Shown here in pieces: positions 11,819-23,554 of a stretch of DNA of 64,000 nucleotides. The notes beneath the pieces are model-generated. The model worked only from the letters and a program-made list of their open reading frames with translations. It made no database searches and had not been told where the DNA came from. This stretch comes from Excoecaria cochinchinensis. Taxonomy: Eukaryota; Streptophyta; Magnoliopsida; Malpighiales; Euphorbiaceae. Every line of letters begins with the position of its first letter. The first letter of the stretch is position 1. The stretch lies in assembly GCA_947683425.1 (NCBI GenBank), contig CANTUQ010000020.1, positions 2,764,001-2,828,000 of the forward strand. Direction: 5' to 3'. A program made the translations under genes and the position numbers.

Positions 11819-12181
11819 TGTCGCGCTCGCGATCCCTGTCGCGCTCGCGACAGAGACCATAGTCTCTTCGCTGCGCGCGCGCAACGGGCTTCGCGATCGC
11901 GGGAAGGAGAGAAGGGCCCGGCTCTGTCGCGCCCGCGATGTTGTCGCGATCGCGACAGAGGATAAGCATTGCTATCGCGGGGTCGCGACAAGTCGCGTGC
12001 TCGCGATAGCGCAGGCCAACAATGTGCTCTGTCGCGATCGCGACGGTTGTCGCGCTCGCGACAGAGAGCACACAAGCTATTACCATCGCGGGCTCGCGAC
12101 AGCGTCGCGTGCTCGCGATGGCACAGCATCAGGATCACCAGTCTCTGTCGCGCTTGCGACAGTGTCGCGATCGCGACAGAA
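11819..12181 (-). repeat. Palindromic CGCG island, NA-J left
   Basis: The richest island of the window. At least ten units of CTGTCGCG-NNCG-CGACAG type, including GTCGCGATCGCGAC and GTCGCGCTCGCGAC. TCGCGA recurs many times. A smaller pair lies at 12701-12748. Overlapping arginine/aspartate-rich frames on both strands are artefacts of it. Confidence 0.9.
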
Positions 12182-13324
12182 TCATGATTCCAAAAATCTG
12201 CAGAATTCTACAGGATCTTTCCTTCCTCAAACTCACTACCAAACACACGAAACATATCCAAAGGTTTCTTACCTCATCTCCAGCAAGCCACACATCATTA
12301 ACAACATAAACACGACACCCATACTAAGAAATCCAAATAAATCATGCCACTAACAATATCCATATACTCAAACTATAATAACAACATTATTCTTCATTCA
12401 TCTCAATCGCACCCATGTTAGATGCATTCAAACATATGATACGTCATGCTTAGGTTACTCATGAGACTATCACATGATAGCACTCATCCATAAACAAACC
12501 TTCATGGAATTATATCTATGATTAATTACTAGTTAAATCACCAATCTTAAACATACTCCTAAGTTTTTCCCATGACATTACTTATATAGCCATTTAATTA
12601 CCCTAAACATGCATAATAATTGATGGAAAAGGTACGGGATTGATCCGGGTCAATCCTAGACTCAAAAATATAGAAGAAAAGACTCAAAACATACTTTTCT
12701 GTCACGAGGTCGCGACCTTTGTCGCGCTCGCGACAGAGGCTCGCTTCAGCTCCCCTAACATACTGCTTTCTACCCCCAGTTCGTATCATATAAACCGACC
12801 TCTAAACCTCATTTTTAGGAAAAGTGGTCTTCTTAACAAATGTTCTCCTACGTCTTAGCTTTTAAATGAAACAATTTTAACATCAATTGGATGTCTACAA
12901 CTCCAGATATGGACTCCACAACCCATACTCATCAAACAACCCGACACAACAGGGACACTACATTTGTAATCAATTTTTCGATGTCTTAGAGCGAGAATTT
13001 GTCCAAGGCTATTTCTGAGACATTTAAAGTAATGGCATTCCTGGTTCTAATGTTTCAAGAATCGAATGATTTGGAGTTCTATAACTTCCGAAACAGTGTA
13101 ATAACCGAAGAAAGGTCCAGTGTATTCTAATCCAGTTTTTCACCCAAAAACCTATTCACATGCACCAATAAGTCATTTGAGCCAACACTCACTACCATCA
13201 TCACAAATCATCACAACACACTCAAGAAGCTTATATCATACATGAGTATATAAAAATTCATATACAGATAAAAGAAAGTTCCCAAACCTGGAAATCAAGT
13301 TCAAACAATCCGCTCTTCACTCTT

Positions 13325-13357
13325 TTACCTTCTCTTTCCTTTCTTCTTTTTCTCAAC
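13325..13357 (-). other. LTR micro-ORF remnant, NA-J left
   Basis: Minus strand reads VEKKKKGKRR then TAA. Only the basic core resembles the other families; the C-terminal part is missing. The right LTR has the same at 18376-18408. Confidence 0.25.
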
Positions 13358-14100
13358 ACCAATTCCTTGCACAACAAACCCAGAAAACTATTCTTAATCC
13401 ATATCCTAGATCCCACATCAAAAGTAAATCTAGAAGGAAAATAAGATCAAAGCATAAATAACTAAACACTAATCACTTACCTCTTCAATCTTACTTCTTA
13501 AGCCCCACCAACTCACTTCTAATTCATTCAAAACCAAAAGATGGAACAAAGAAAGGGAAGACAAGAAAAGGAAATGGAAAAATCTGGAAAATGAAAGGAA
13601 ACCAACGTGGACTCCTCTTTTTTTCTTTCACTTTGATTTTCTTTTTCACACTAAATGCACACCTACCACAAGCCATGTGTCCTAATCTTATTGGTTCCTT
13701 AATCCATCTTTTGACTTGTTCCACCTTGCACCATACTCCATACACACACAAACAATTCTTGAATAAATATCTTCAATACACCAAACACCACTCACACCAT
13801 ATCATTTCTTAGCCCACTCACATCCTACTTCCATACACTTCAAGCACACTCTAACAATTCCTTATAAACCACTTGTCATCATCCTACAAACCCAAGTGTC
13901 ACAATCTTATCCAATCACTTCCTACATACCATACACATGTTCCACTAGATGATTTCTCACTTAACATCTTATTAATTAATTATTTTCTTTTCACTTTAGT
14001 CCTAATTAATCAAACTTTCTCAAGCACAAATTACCGAAATACCCTTCACTTAACTGACTTAGCTTTCCGATTCCGACTAGGCCCGATTTGGGGTGTGACA

Positions 14101-14117
14101 AATCTTCCCTCCTAAAA
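14101..14117 (-). promoter_or_regulatory. Polypurine tract, NA-J
   Basis: Minus strand TTTTAGGAGGGAAGATT abuts the 3' LTR and would prime plus-strand DNA synthesis. Confidence 0.75.
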
Positions 14118-14137
14118 GAATTTCGTCCTCGAAATTC
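14118..14137 (-). other. PPT-adjacent perfect hairpin, NA-J
   Basis: Minus strand GAATTTCG-AGGA-CGAAATTC, an 8-bp stem with a 4-nt loop next to the PPT. The sequence equals that encoding the NFEDEI tail of autonomous elements, yet no protein is encoded here. Confidence 0.85.
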
Positions 14138-15181
14138 ACTTACACCAGAAGAAACTCCAAAATGACACTGCGACTCACCGTCAGACTCATACCTCACATT
14201 CTAAAACTATTCACTTACTTACACTTATCGCTATCGCTATATTCTTAAATCACTTTCTTAAATTCGAATCAAACACATTCATCAGAACAATCATTACTCA
14301 AATGGCCGATTGAAATCAAAACCCGAACACTTTACACATAAACCAACTAACTTCGCCAATTGATATATAAATCCTTCACTACTTAAAAGATGTCTATCAT
14401 ACTTACGTTTCTCTTTACCATTAACACTCCTATCAAACTTTAAAATCCTTTTTACAGTCCCAAAATACTCTTTCTGTTCAATCTTTAACCAAACACAGAA
14501 CACTTTCCTAAACGATTGCTGAGCGCGTCATTTTTACCCTTAATCTTAATATCAAATAGTACATATATACCCTGTCAGCTTTCTCTCAATCAAAACATAC
14601 ATGCATATGCTTATCATGTATTGTCAAAGGGATGATGATGATGTAATGAGATTGAGATGATTCATGTATGCATAGTGATGCAATTGATTCTATAATGATG
14701 CAATTTGTCCCATCCCCATGATTCAATATGCTTTCATTTAAACACTTTTCTGGAGATAGCTGACAGGCATATAGAGTACTACCAAAACCTTATAAGATCC
14801 AAATACTCATCCACTTACTCGATACCTTTCTTTACTGAGATACACTCTGAACAAAACCTTGAGAAATTCTAGGAGCAGTCAGTCTATCCAAAATTCGAAT
14901 TAATCCTTGCACTAATGTTCTATTATTAGAAACAAGACCGGAATTCTAACCAAAAGGTGCACAGAAACGAAACACTTTGATCAGTACTAACTGGGTTCAC
15001 ACTTTCTGTCATCTCATTCACCTTCTCATTCGGTTCAGGTTCCATCTAACATAACACACATAGGACAAGACGCATCTGCATTAGGCCACGACACACAACT
15101 GACTCTCAAACAAAGACTCGACACATAACAAGTAACATACAAAGACCCAATACCCAAACAAATAAGGCAACCAGAATCTTA

Positions 15182-15194
15182 TGCTCTGATACCA
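15182..15194 (-). promoter_or_regulatory. Primer-binding site, NA-J
   Basis: Minus strand TGGTATCAGAGCA, complementary to the 3' end of initiator tRNA-Met, five bases from the 5' LTR. Confidence 0.9.
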
Positions 15195-15574
15195 CTAAAT
15201 GTAACACCCCAACTCATACGTGGGCAAACCCATCCGTAATGGAGTAGGATGCCGTACGAGTAGGTGTGTTACCGAACAGAAACGATCCGAAGCGTATATA
15301 ATTATGAAAGAATTAAAAACTTTTGAGGAGTAAAAATCGGAACATACATATTCATAACCGCGCATATTTTAAACGAAAACATACACATCTACAATTTTAC
15401 AATTATACAATAGGAGTCTGAAATATTACATCGTTATCTTTACATATTATTACTTATACATATAACACAGATATACAAAAATTCTAAATTACAAAAACTG
15501 AACAAGATACAAAACTTCTATCTTCTATGTGGCCGACTCTGCAGATGCGCGACTCGAACAAAAGAAAACCTGCC

Positions 15575-15617
15575 ACCTGCACGGGGAAAAGAGCCCGTGC
15601 TAAGCGATAACGCTTAG
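15575..15617 (-). other. LTR double hairpin, NA-J right
   Basis: Identical to the left-LTR copy. Confidence 0.8.
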
Positions 15618-16869
15618 TGGGGAAAACAAACATAATAATATGGACGGCCATTCACAATGGTCGTCGAGGCAAAATACATTCAAATAGCAATGGAGGATAT
15701 TCAAAACACATATCTAAACAGACTTGCATAATAAAGGCATTCATTCGGAAACTCATACACATAATCATAAACATATATCAGGAATGGGCCAAAACAGTCA
15801 TAACTCAAAACACGACACCAGTGTTATCATGCTGAGTCACATACCCAAGAAAATCATCCAAAACACCACACTTCTGCTGCACAACTCTAATACATAGCAT
15901 ATCATGTTGTAAACATTCCCATAACGGAGACGGAAGGCATAATCACATCACTTCCCATCTATATCAAGACCATGCAGAAAGTACGATTACATCATATATA
16001 CTTACCCTCACAACCGATCTAATTCACATGCTTGTACACAATAAAACCATGCTTAACTCATATACATAAATACATCGATCGAATCCTTTCAACGCATTCA
16101 GAAACTAATAACAAATCACATGCCGAGTACGGATAATCATGTTAACTGAAAAGTCATGTTTACTAAATACAGATTTACCTTCTGAAGCCCGTGGTCATAT
16201 TCATATACACATAAACTGATCCTTGCTCATACAGATATCACATTCGATGGCTATTTCCAAACAGAATAAAACAAACCATCAAAATACCTGCTGACTCATA
16301 ATAGTGGATAACGAGTACGGAGGGAAAGACCTCATGAGGAAACACATAGCCCGATCTCTGACCGGGTAACCCTCAGAGGGAACACATAATATAATGTACC
16401 ATACAGGTACAAGTCGAAAAGCAACATCATCTTTTTCCACATTCCAAAACATTTCATATCAAAGGGTTCGCAAGGAACCAGTCGTGGGACCTGATCAGGG
16501 TCCAAATCGTTCAAAGGGCGCTGCAGCTACAAAGACTCTATTAGGCATGCCTAACTATCCACTAGACTGACTCTCGCAGGTCATGCATCATACAAAGCAT
16601 ATTTCACATCACATAATTTATATCATTATACATAATCAGCAATAGGTGAGACATATGAATAAAATCATAAAGTCAGTAATGCATTATACAATTTACACTT
16701 AAGCATATCATAATAATCTTAGAGAAAGATCATAAATACAGATATGCATAATACATTCAATTATATTAACATACATCATAACATAGTCAAAGAATACACC
16801 TAAAGGCATCACAAATTCGGAACTCAAACATTGAAATCACCGAAGAAAATTCATTCAATTCAACACAAC

Positions 16870-17232
16870 TGTCGCGCTCGCGATCCCTGTCGCGCTCGCG
16901 ACAGTGACCATAGTCTCTTCGCTGCGCGCGCGCAACGGGCTTCGCGATCGCGGGAAGGAGAGAAGGGCCCGGCTCTGTCGCGCCCGCGATGTTGTCGCGA
17001 TCGCGATAGAGGATAAGCATTGCTATCGCGGGGTCGCGACAAGTCGCGTGCTCGCGATAGCGCAGGCCAACAATGTGCTCTGTCGCGATCGCGACGGTTG
17101 TCGCGCTCGCGACAGAGAGCACACAAGCTATTACCATCGCGGGCTCGCGACAGCGTCGCGTGCTCGCGATGGCACAGCATCAGGATCACCAGTCTCTGTC
17201 GCGCTTGCGACAGTGTCGCGATCGCGACAGAA
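16870..17232 (-). repeat. Palindromic CGCG island, NA-J right
   Basis: Copy of the left island; a few CpG sites differ (for example GCGACAGAGG versus GCGATAGAGG near 17006). Confidence 0.9.
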
Positions 17233-19151
17233 TCATGATTCCGAAAATCTGCAGAATTCTACAGGATCTTTCCTTCCTCAAACTCACTACCAAACACACG
17301 AAACATATCCAAAGGTTTCTTACCTCATCTCCAGCAAGCCACACATCATTAACAACATAAACACGACACCCATACTAAGAAATCCAAATAAATCATGCCA
17401 CTAACAATATCCATATACTCAAACTATAATAACAATATTATTCTTCATTCATCTCAATCGCACCCATGTTAGATGCATTCAAACATATGATACGTCATGC
17501 TTAGGTTACTCATGAGACTATCACATGATAGCACTCATCCATAAACAAACCTTCATGGAATTACATCTATGATTAATTACTAGTTAAATCACCAATCTTA
17601 AACATACTCCTAAGTTTTTCCCATGACATTACTTATATAGCCATTTAATTACCCTAAACATGCATAATAATTGATGGAAAAGGTACGGGATTGATCCGGG
17701 TCAATCCTAGACTCAAAAATATAGAAGAAAAGACTCAAAACATACTTTTCTGTCGCGAGGTCGCGACCTTTGTCGCGCTCGCGACAGAGGCTCGCTTCAG
17801 CTCCCCTAACATACTGCTTTCTACCCCCAGTTCGTATCATATAAACCGACCTCTAAACCTCATTTTTAGGAAAAGTGGTCTTCTTAACAAATGTTCTCCT
17901 ACGTCTTAGCTTTTAAATGAAACAATTTTAACATCAATTGGATGTCTACAACTCCAGATATGGACTCCACAACCCATACTCATCAAACAACCCGACACAA
18001 CAGGGACACTACATTTGTAATCAATTTTTCGATGTCTTAGAGCGAGAATTTGTCCAAGGGTATTTCTGAGACATTTAAAGTAATGGCATTCCTGGTTCTA
18101 ATGTTTCAAGAATCGAATGATTTGGAGTTCTATAACTTCCGAAACAGTGTAATAACCGAAGAAAGGTCCAGTGTATTCTAATCCAGTTTTTCACCCAAAA
18201 ACCTATTCACATGCACCAATAAGTCATTTGAGCCAACACTCACTACCATCATCACAAATCATCACAACACACTCAAGAAGCTTATATCATACATGAGTAT
18301 ATAAAAATTCATATACAGATAAAAGAAAGTTCCCAAACCTGGAAATTAAGTTCAAACAATCCGCTCTTCACTCTTTTACCTTCTCTTTCCTTTCTTCTTT
18401 TTCTCAACACCAATTCCTTGCACAACAAACCCAGAAAACTATTCTTAATCCATATCCTAGATCCCACATCAAAAGTAAATCTAGAAGGAAAATAAGATCA
18501 AAGCATAAATAACTAAACACTAATCACTTACCTCTTCAATCTTACTTCTTAAGCCCCACCAACTCACTTCTAATTCATTCAAAACCAAAAGATGGAACAA
18601 AGAAAGGGAAGACAAGAAAAGGAAATGGAAAAATCTGGAAAATGAAAGGAAACCAACGTGGACTCCTCTTTTTTTCTTTCACTTTGATTTTCTTTTTCAC
18701 ACTAAATGCACACCTACCACAAGCCATGTGTCCTAATCTTATTGGTTCCTTAATCCATCTTTTGACTTGTTCCACCTTGCACCATACTCCATACACACAC
18801 AAACAATTCTTGAATAAATATCTTCAATACACCAAACACCACTCACACCATATCATTTCTTAGCCCACTCACATCCTACTTCCATACACTTCAAGCACAC
18901 TCTAACAATTCCTTATAAACCACTTGTCATCATCCTACAAACCCAAGTGTCACAATCTTATCCAATCACTTCCTACATACCATACACATGTTCCACTAGA
19001 TGATTTCTCACTTAACATCTTATTAATTAATTATTTTCTTTTCACTTTAGTCCTAATTAATCAAACTTTCTCAAGCACAAATTACCGAAATACCCTTCAC
19101 TTAACTGACTTAGCTTTCCGATTCCGACTAGGCCCGATTTGGGGTGTGACA

Positions 19152-19409
19152 ATCGCAGTCGCGACAGAGACTGTACTTTATGTTCAAAGCTCCACCCACA
19201 AACCTCTATTTCATGAACTTTGCAACCACCATAGAAATGACTTCTAAAACCTATCCTAACATCATTTTCTTTCATCATGGCCTTCTAACCATATGTTCAC
19301 CTACATGTAAACTATATAATGACACAAACCTCATTATAATTGGATTTAAGATTAAGGAGTTATGACCAGTGGAGCACCACTTTCTCTAGAAGCCCTCCTA
19401 CAGAATTTA
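19152..19409 (-). mobile_element. Alpha-3 LTR, second part
   Basis: Resumes with ATCGC and the end of the island (CAGTCGCGACAGAGAC), then matches Alpha-1 at 7717-7945 (TTCAAAGCTCCAC, ATGACTTC, CATGTAAACTATA, GGAGTTATG). Cut by Alpha-4 at 19410. Confidence 0.75.
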
Positions 19410-20042
19410 TGTAATGGCCTGATTTATAACCTTGTAGTAATTTGGCATAATTAGGGTAATTGGGTGGATTTAATTTTGAGTTTACTATTTTGGACCTAAG
19501 TGAAGCTGAAATTGAGGACTTAATTGCACAAATAAAATAAGTTTAAGTGACCATTATGTATATGTTAATGATTAAGTTTAAGTTGGATTAATTAATTGAT
19601 GATGGTATTTAATTAAGTGAAAATCAGATTTGTGAGTGGGAGTTGGTGGTTGGCCAGGTGGCATGAGGAGATGCTGCCACCTCATCAATTGCATGCATTT
19701 GTTGTGAGTGGAATCCATTTGTGCACTTCTGCTCTTGCCACCTCAGCTTGTTACATGCAATTTAAGGGTATGATAAGAGAGAAAAACCTTCATTCATACA
19801 TGTGATTTTCGGTTGGTCTCTCTCAAAGTTTATGTTATTCTTCTTTTTCCTTTCGTGTATTATTTTTTTAACCCTTAATTCCATAATTCTGTTGAATGAT
19901 TTATTGATGCATTAGTTGTGCTGAGTTTCTGAGTTAGTAAGGTAAGTGGTTTAGTAATTGTTCTTCTCCTTCTACTCTTCTTTTTTGATTGAGCTAGAAA
20001 TGATCTTTGATCCAATTCTGGAAATTGGATGGTGATGTAGTG

Positions 20043-20099
20043 GCTGAACCGAGAAAGGATAAAGGAAAGGAGAAAGTAGGAGAACCAAGTGCCAAGTGA
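20043..20099 (+). other. LTR micro-ORF tail, Alpha-4 copy
   Basis: Reads AEPRKDKGKEKVGEPSAK then TGA, after acceptor-like GGTGATGTAG. If joined to the upstream donor, a stop lies immediately before it, so initiation is unexplained. Confidence 0.4.
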
Positions 20100-20883
20100 T
20101 CGTAATAGGAGCAAAGGATAGTGAGGTTTGGGAAACTCTGTTATTATGAGTTGAATTGCTTGAATAGAAAATCTGAAAGGCATGATGAATTATTTATTTG
20201 AGATGAATCAGAAATGTGTAGTTATGCAATGTTATGAACTGTATTGAAATGATGAGTTGATGAATAAGCAAATTGCCATGAGTTATTGCATTTCACATGT
20301 TGCCCTATTTTTGGTAGTTTGAGAAGTTGCTAAGTTAATTATGTAAATTGGATACTTATTGTGAAATTGAACATGCCATAGTGTTTAGTTATATGTTAGG
20401 GTAATTTGATGTGAGTTGGGAGTATTGGATGTTCCAACTTATGGAATTCAAGCTTGATTAGCATGAAATGGTAAAGCTGGTCTTGTAGGGTAAATTGACC
20501 ATTTAGAAATATTTATGTCATAATATGCATTATGTAGCTCTAAAATGAATGAGACTAAAAGGATTAGGTTCCTAGGAGATGTGCCTTTAAATTTCCTCGA
20601 AATGGTCAGGTGGAATGGAGGACTCTAAGGTCTTCAAAGTGTCTTATTAGTGTAGTTAAATTGTAGTAAGGCTTTTGGAGCAAGTGGTGTTCCATTAGCC
20701 ATAACTCCTTAAATTGAAGTTCAATTAATGCAAGGCTTATGCCATTGTATAGTTTACATATAGGTGAAAATATGGTTAGAAGGCCATGGTAGTAGAAAAT
20801 AATGTTAGGGTGGTTGTTGGAAGTCATTTGTTTGGTTATGGCAAGTGTATGAGAAAGAGGCTTGTGGAATGGAGCTTTAAACT

Positions 20884-21072
20884 AGAAATGTAGGTTCTAT
20901 TGCGAGTACGACAGTAGTCACAGGTGTGATAGAACGCTCCAGGGGACAAAGATGTTGGGCTACGTTCTGTCGTGGGTGTGGGCTTTTTCCACTAGCGCGA
21001 TAGAAGTGACCGGCTGGTTTTGTCGTGAGCGAGATAGTAGGGAATGTTTGAGTCTATTGCGAGCTTGACACA
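20884..21072 (+). repeat. Palindromic island, Alpha-4 (decayed)
   Basis: CTATTGCGAGTACGACAG, TCTGTCGTGGGTGTGG and TTGTCGTGAGCGAGATAG are decayed CGCG-class units, many with CpG changed to TpG or CpA. Confidence 0.6.
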
Positions 21073-21749
21073 CCTATGTGCTATGAAAACTTTATAATTG
21101 ACCCATTTTGGTTGAACTAATGTGTTTTTTTAATGAATAATGATGCTTATGGAAATTATACATGTAACACCCCAAAACCACCCCAGTAGTTTGAGCCTGT
21201 CCGTGTCTGTATGTGTGTATTTGTAAGTGTTACATGTATGGGTTTAATTAGATTATTTATTTAATTTATGTATAGTAATTTGAGAAGAGAAGTTAGGATA
21301 TAGTATAAGTGGGTGTATAGAAATAAAGGGTGAATAAGAGCTAAATTAGTATGTAAAGTAAAGCATGGGAGTAGGGTATGATTTGGGACATGTGTCTCCT
21401 TGGGAGAGTGACATGTGGATATTGGATGGGTTAGCATTTATTGGGTTGGTGAGAGGAAAGGCAGCCAATTTCTTCTTTCCCTTGTTTTCCCGTTCTCCCT
21501 CTCCTCTTCACGCCATTTCCTTCTTCTTTCTCCTTTGTTCTTCCTTTTCTTTACATAATCTTGCTCCCTCTTCCTTAATTAAGTAATTTGAGTTGATTAG
21601 CTTGTGGATTTGGAAGCTTATAGGTGAGTTTGGGTTATGGGTGTTTTAGATTCTTCTTCTTTCTCTTCTCTAGGTCTTAGTTCATAATTATTTGGATATA
21701 TGGGTTGTTTTAGAATTGATCTTGATTGTTATGGGTTTGTGGTTCAGAG

Positions 21750-21809
21750 GAGGCTCCTAGACCGGATAAAGGAAAAGGAGTTGCTAGCGGAAGCGGAGCT
21801 CACGACTAG
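21750..21809 (+). other. LTR micro-ORF tail, TK-A 5' LTR
   Basis: Reads EAPRPDKGKGVASGSGAHD then TAG. Joining to the upstream donor keeps the frame open for about nine more codons but meets a stop before any ATG. Confidence 0.45.
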
Positions 21810-22035
21810 GAGCGAGGAAAACCAGGTTTGGGAACGTTTGTGTAATTGTGTTTTGAATGAATATTGATGGTTGCTATTTTTGTGAAATTGATGAACTATG
21901 ATGAGTGGATTTGCACTTGTATGATGTGAATAGGGTTAATTTGAAGTGAATGGTGTTGAATGCGAAGTATGGAGTTTAAGTTTATGGTTGCAATTTGGGG
22001 ATGTTTTGCTGGGAATTATCGCAACAGGGCATGGG

Positions 22036-22507
22036 TCACGGTGGCAACCAATTTGATTACCACCGTGAGGTATGCTCGGGTTGCATTCTGCCCAGGAATT
22101 TTGGTATGTCACGGTGGCAATGGTTTTAGTCACCACCGTGACCTACCTTTGTTTTACATTCTGTTTTGGGGTTCTGGTATGTCACGGTGGCAATGGTTTT
22201 GGTCACCACCGTGACCTACCTTTGTTTTATATTCTGTTTTGGGGTTCTGCTATGTCACGGTGGCAATGGTTTTGGTCGCCACCGTGACCTACCTTTGTTT
22301 TACATTCTGTTTTGGGGTTCTGCTATATCACGGTGGCAATGGTTTTGGTCACCACCGTGACCTACCTTTGTTTTACATTCTGTTTTGGGGTTCTGCTATG
22401 TCACGGTGGCAATGGTTTTGGTCACCACCGTGACCTACCTCAAGTCTACATTCTGTTTTGAGTGGTGGTATGTCACGGTGGCAATGGAATTGGTTACCAC
22501 CGTGACC
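22036..22507 (+). repeat. 73-bp palindromic tandem array, TK-A 5' LTR (7 units)
   Basis: Units begin at 22036, 22109, 22182, 22255, 22328, 22401 and 22473. Each holds the inverted pair GTCACGGTGGCAA...TTGGTCACCACCGTGAC joined by a constant spacer (TACCTTTGTTTTACATTCTG and so on). Repeated valine/threonine-rich frames here are by-products. Confidence 0.95.
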
Positions 22508-22692
22508 CACCCTTCTTTGGTAATGAATATTTATTTGTTAAACGTAAAGTTTGAGTGTGGAATTAATGAATTTATATTCATATCAACATTGGATTAACGC
22601 TTCGTTCTGATAGGATATCCATTGTTTTGAATAATCGATGATTTCTGTATGATTTGTAGGTTTAATTTATTTGATCGTAACCTACAAACCAA

Positions 22693-22935
22693 ATAAGTGG
22701 ATAGTTAGGCATACCTAATAGAGCTTTGTGCCGCTGCAGCTATATGTACGACTTTGGACCCTGATCAGGTCCCACGATTGGATCCTCGCGATCCCTCTGT
22801 CTGAATCTTTCTTAAGATTCCACGTAAAAACAATTTGAAAACAAAATAAAAAGAATGGTTCGATACCTTCGGGTATCTATATGTTCATAAGAAGATATCG
22901 ATACTCTCAAGTATCTATATGTGTACTCGTTATCC
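22693..22935 (+). other. Hairpin ladder, TK-A 5' LTR
   Basis: TTAGGCATACCTAA (22705-22718), GGACC-CTGATCA-GGTCC, GGATC-CTCGC-GATCC (22780-22794), GAATCTT-TCTT-AAGATTC (22803-22820), GATACC-TTCG-GGTATC (22862-22877), GATACT-CTCA-AGTATC (22900-22915). Compared with Beta LTRs, several stem positions have changed on both sides. Confidence 0.8.
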
Positions 22936-23104
22936 ACTCATTATGATTATGCAGGTGTCATTGTGTTTTGTACATGAACTATTGAACATGAATGCCAATA
23001 TTTGAATTAACTATTTATAATTATATGCCCATAATCGTATTGTTATCATATGTTTTCTGTCATCGTCACTGTGAGTGGCGGTTATGCATTTTGTGTTTTC
23101 CCCA

Positions 23105-23145
23105 CTAAGCGATTTCGCTTAGCACGGGTGTTTATCCGTGCAGGT
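23105..23145 (+). other. LTR double hairpin, TK-A 5' LTR
   Basis: CTAAGCG-ATTT-CGCTTAG then GCACGG-GTGTTTAT-CCGTGC, AGGT. Confidence 0.8.
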
Positions 23146-23541
23146 GTGGAAGGTTTTGGTACGCATATTCTGGGCGTGTCGCATCGGGAAGGCCAACGCA
23201 ACTAGAGATTTGGGTGCTTTATAGTATAGGCTTTCCTTTTTCTTTTTGTAATAGATATATGGTTTTGTTAGCCCTTTTGGAACAGTGTATCTTGGGCTTT
23301 TGTAAATTTGGTCCTTTTGTAATATGTAAAGACTTTCTTTTGGTATATTAATGAAGTATATTTTGTTCAGTATCACTCTTCTCCGTTTTAAAGATTTTAA
23401 TTATCTCTGACTTGTTGCTATATTTATGTAATGTTTGCACGTTTATACTAGTGGGATGTGACACTCCTATCTATCCAGGGAGCCTTCTCCCTCCAATCTG
23501 TTTGGAAGTCTCCTTGGTATAGGTTGGGGTGTGACATTAGA

Positions 23542-23554
23542 TGGTATCAGAGCC
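23542..23554 (+). promoter_or_regulatory. Primer-binding site, TK-A
   Basis: TGGTATCAGAGCC, complementary to initiator tRNA-Met, five bases after the 5' LTR. Confidence 0.93.

Larger units (their letters stand above)
10149..14100 (-). repeat. NA-J 3' LTR (left copy)
   Basis: Runs TGTAACACCCC...GGGTGTGACA on the plus strand. Contains the double hairpin, ladder, CGCG island, small second island (12701-12748), micro-ORF remnant, donor and leader. The part between ladder and leader is much longer than in other families. Confidence 0.93.
14101..15199 (-). other. NA-J internal region, non-coding
   Basis: It holds the PPT (14101-14117), a perfect 20-nt hairpin (14118-14137), AT-rich sequence with no convincing frame, a short ATG/ATGATG-rich stretch near 14630-14700, and the PBS at the right end. 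I see no remnant of coding domains other than the hairpin that elsewhere encodes the last residues of the polyprotein. Confidence 0.85.
10149..19151 (-). mobile_element. NA-J, non-autonomous LTR retrotransposon with giant LTRs
   Basis: A complete 9,003-bp element. The LTRs (10149-14100 and 15200-19151) are each exactly 3,952 bp and differ at about a dozen sites that I noticed by eye, so insertion is recent. Target-site duplication ATCGC lies at 10144-10148 and 19152-19156. The 1,099-bp interior keeps a PBS and PPT but no gag, protease, RT or integrase. Orientation is minus: PBS beside the right LTR, PPT beside the left. It must have been mobilised by proteins of another element. LTR termini and length most resemble Solo-H (about 3.77 kb net). 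Confidence 0.92.
15200..19151 (-). repeat. NA-J 5' LTR (right copy)
   Basis: Same 3,952-bp length as the left copy. Differences seen by eye include A/G at 10606/15657, T/C at the TAGATTGAC site and A/G in TCACGAGG versus TCGCGAGG (about 12705/17756). Ladder, island (16870-17232; small one 17752-17799) and leader are collinear. Confidence 0.93.
19410..21162 (+). mobile_element. Alpha-4 LTR, first part
   Basis: It starts TGTAATGGCCTGATTTATAACC, as in Alpha-2. Contains a leader, donor TAAGGTAAGTGG (about 19936), micro-ORF tail, AGGTTTGGGAAAC and a decayed palindromic island (20884-21072). TK-A interrupts it after ATACA. It resumes at 30684. Confidence 0.8.
21163..23536 (+). repeat. TK-A 5' LTR
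   Basis: 2,374 bp, TGTAACACCCC...GGGGTGTGACA. Donor-like TATAGGTGAGT near 21621; acceptor-like GTGGTTCAG near 21747; then micro-ORF, island with seven 73-bp units, ladder, double hairpin. Confidence 0.95.

Noticed and set aside
16904..17404. 166-residue plus-strand frame in the NA-J right LTR, and similar Arg/Asp-rich frames on both strands near 11736-12353
   Set aside because: Made by CGCG palindromes, which stay open in several frames on both strands. The left LTR copy is broken differently.
22072..22433. Series of 64-71-residue frames (also 29146-29580)
   Set aside because: The 73-bp unit is not a multiple of three, so successive frames are the same repeat read again; no coding signal.
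22036..22507. Regular repeat-spacer look of the 73-bp array as a CRISPR
   Set aside because: Spacers are identical, units are inverted repeats inside an LTR, and the genome is a plant.
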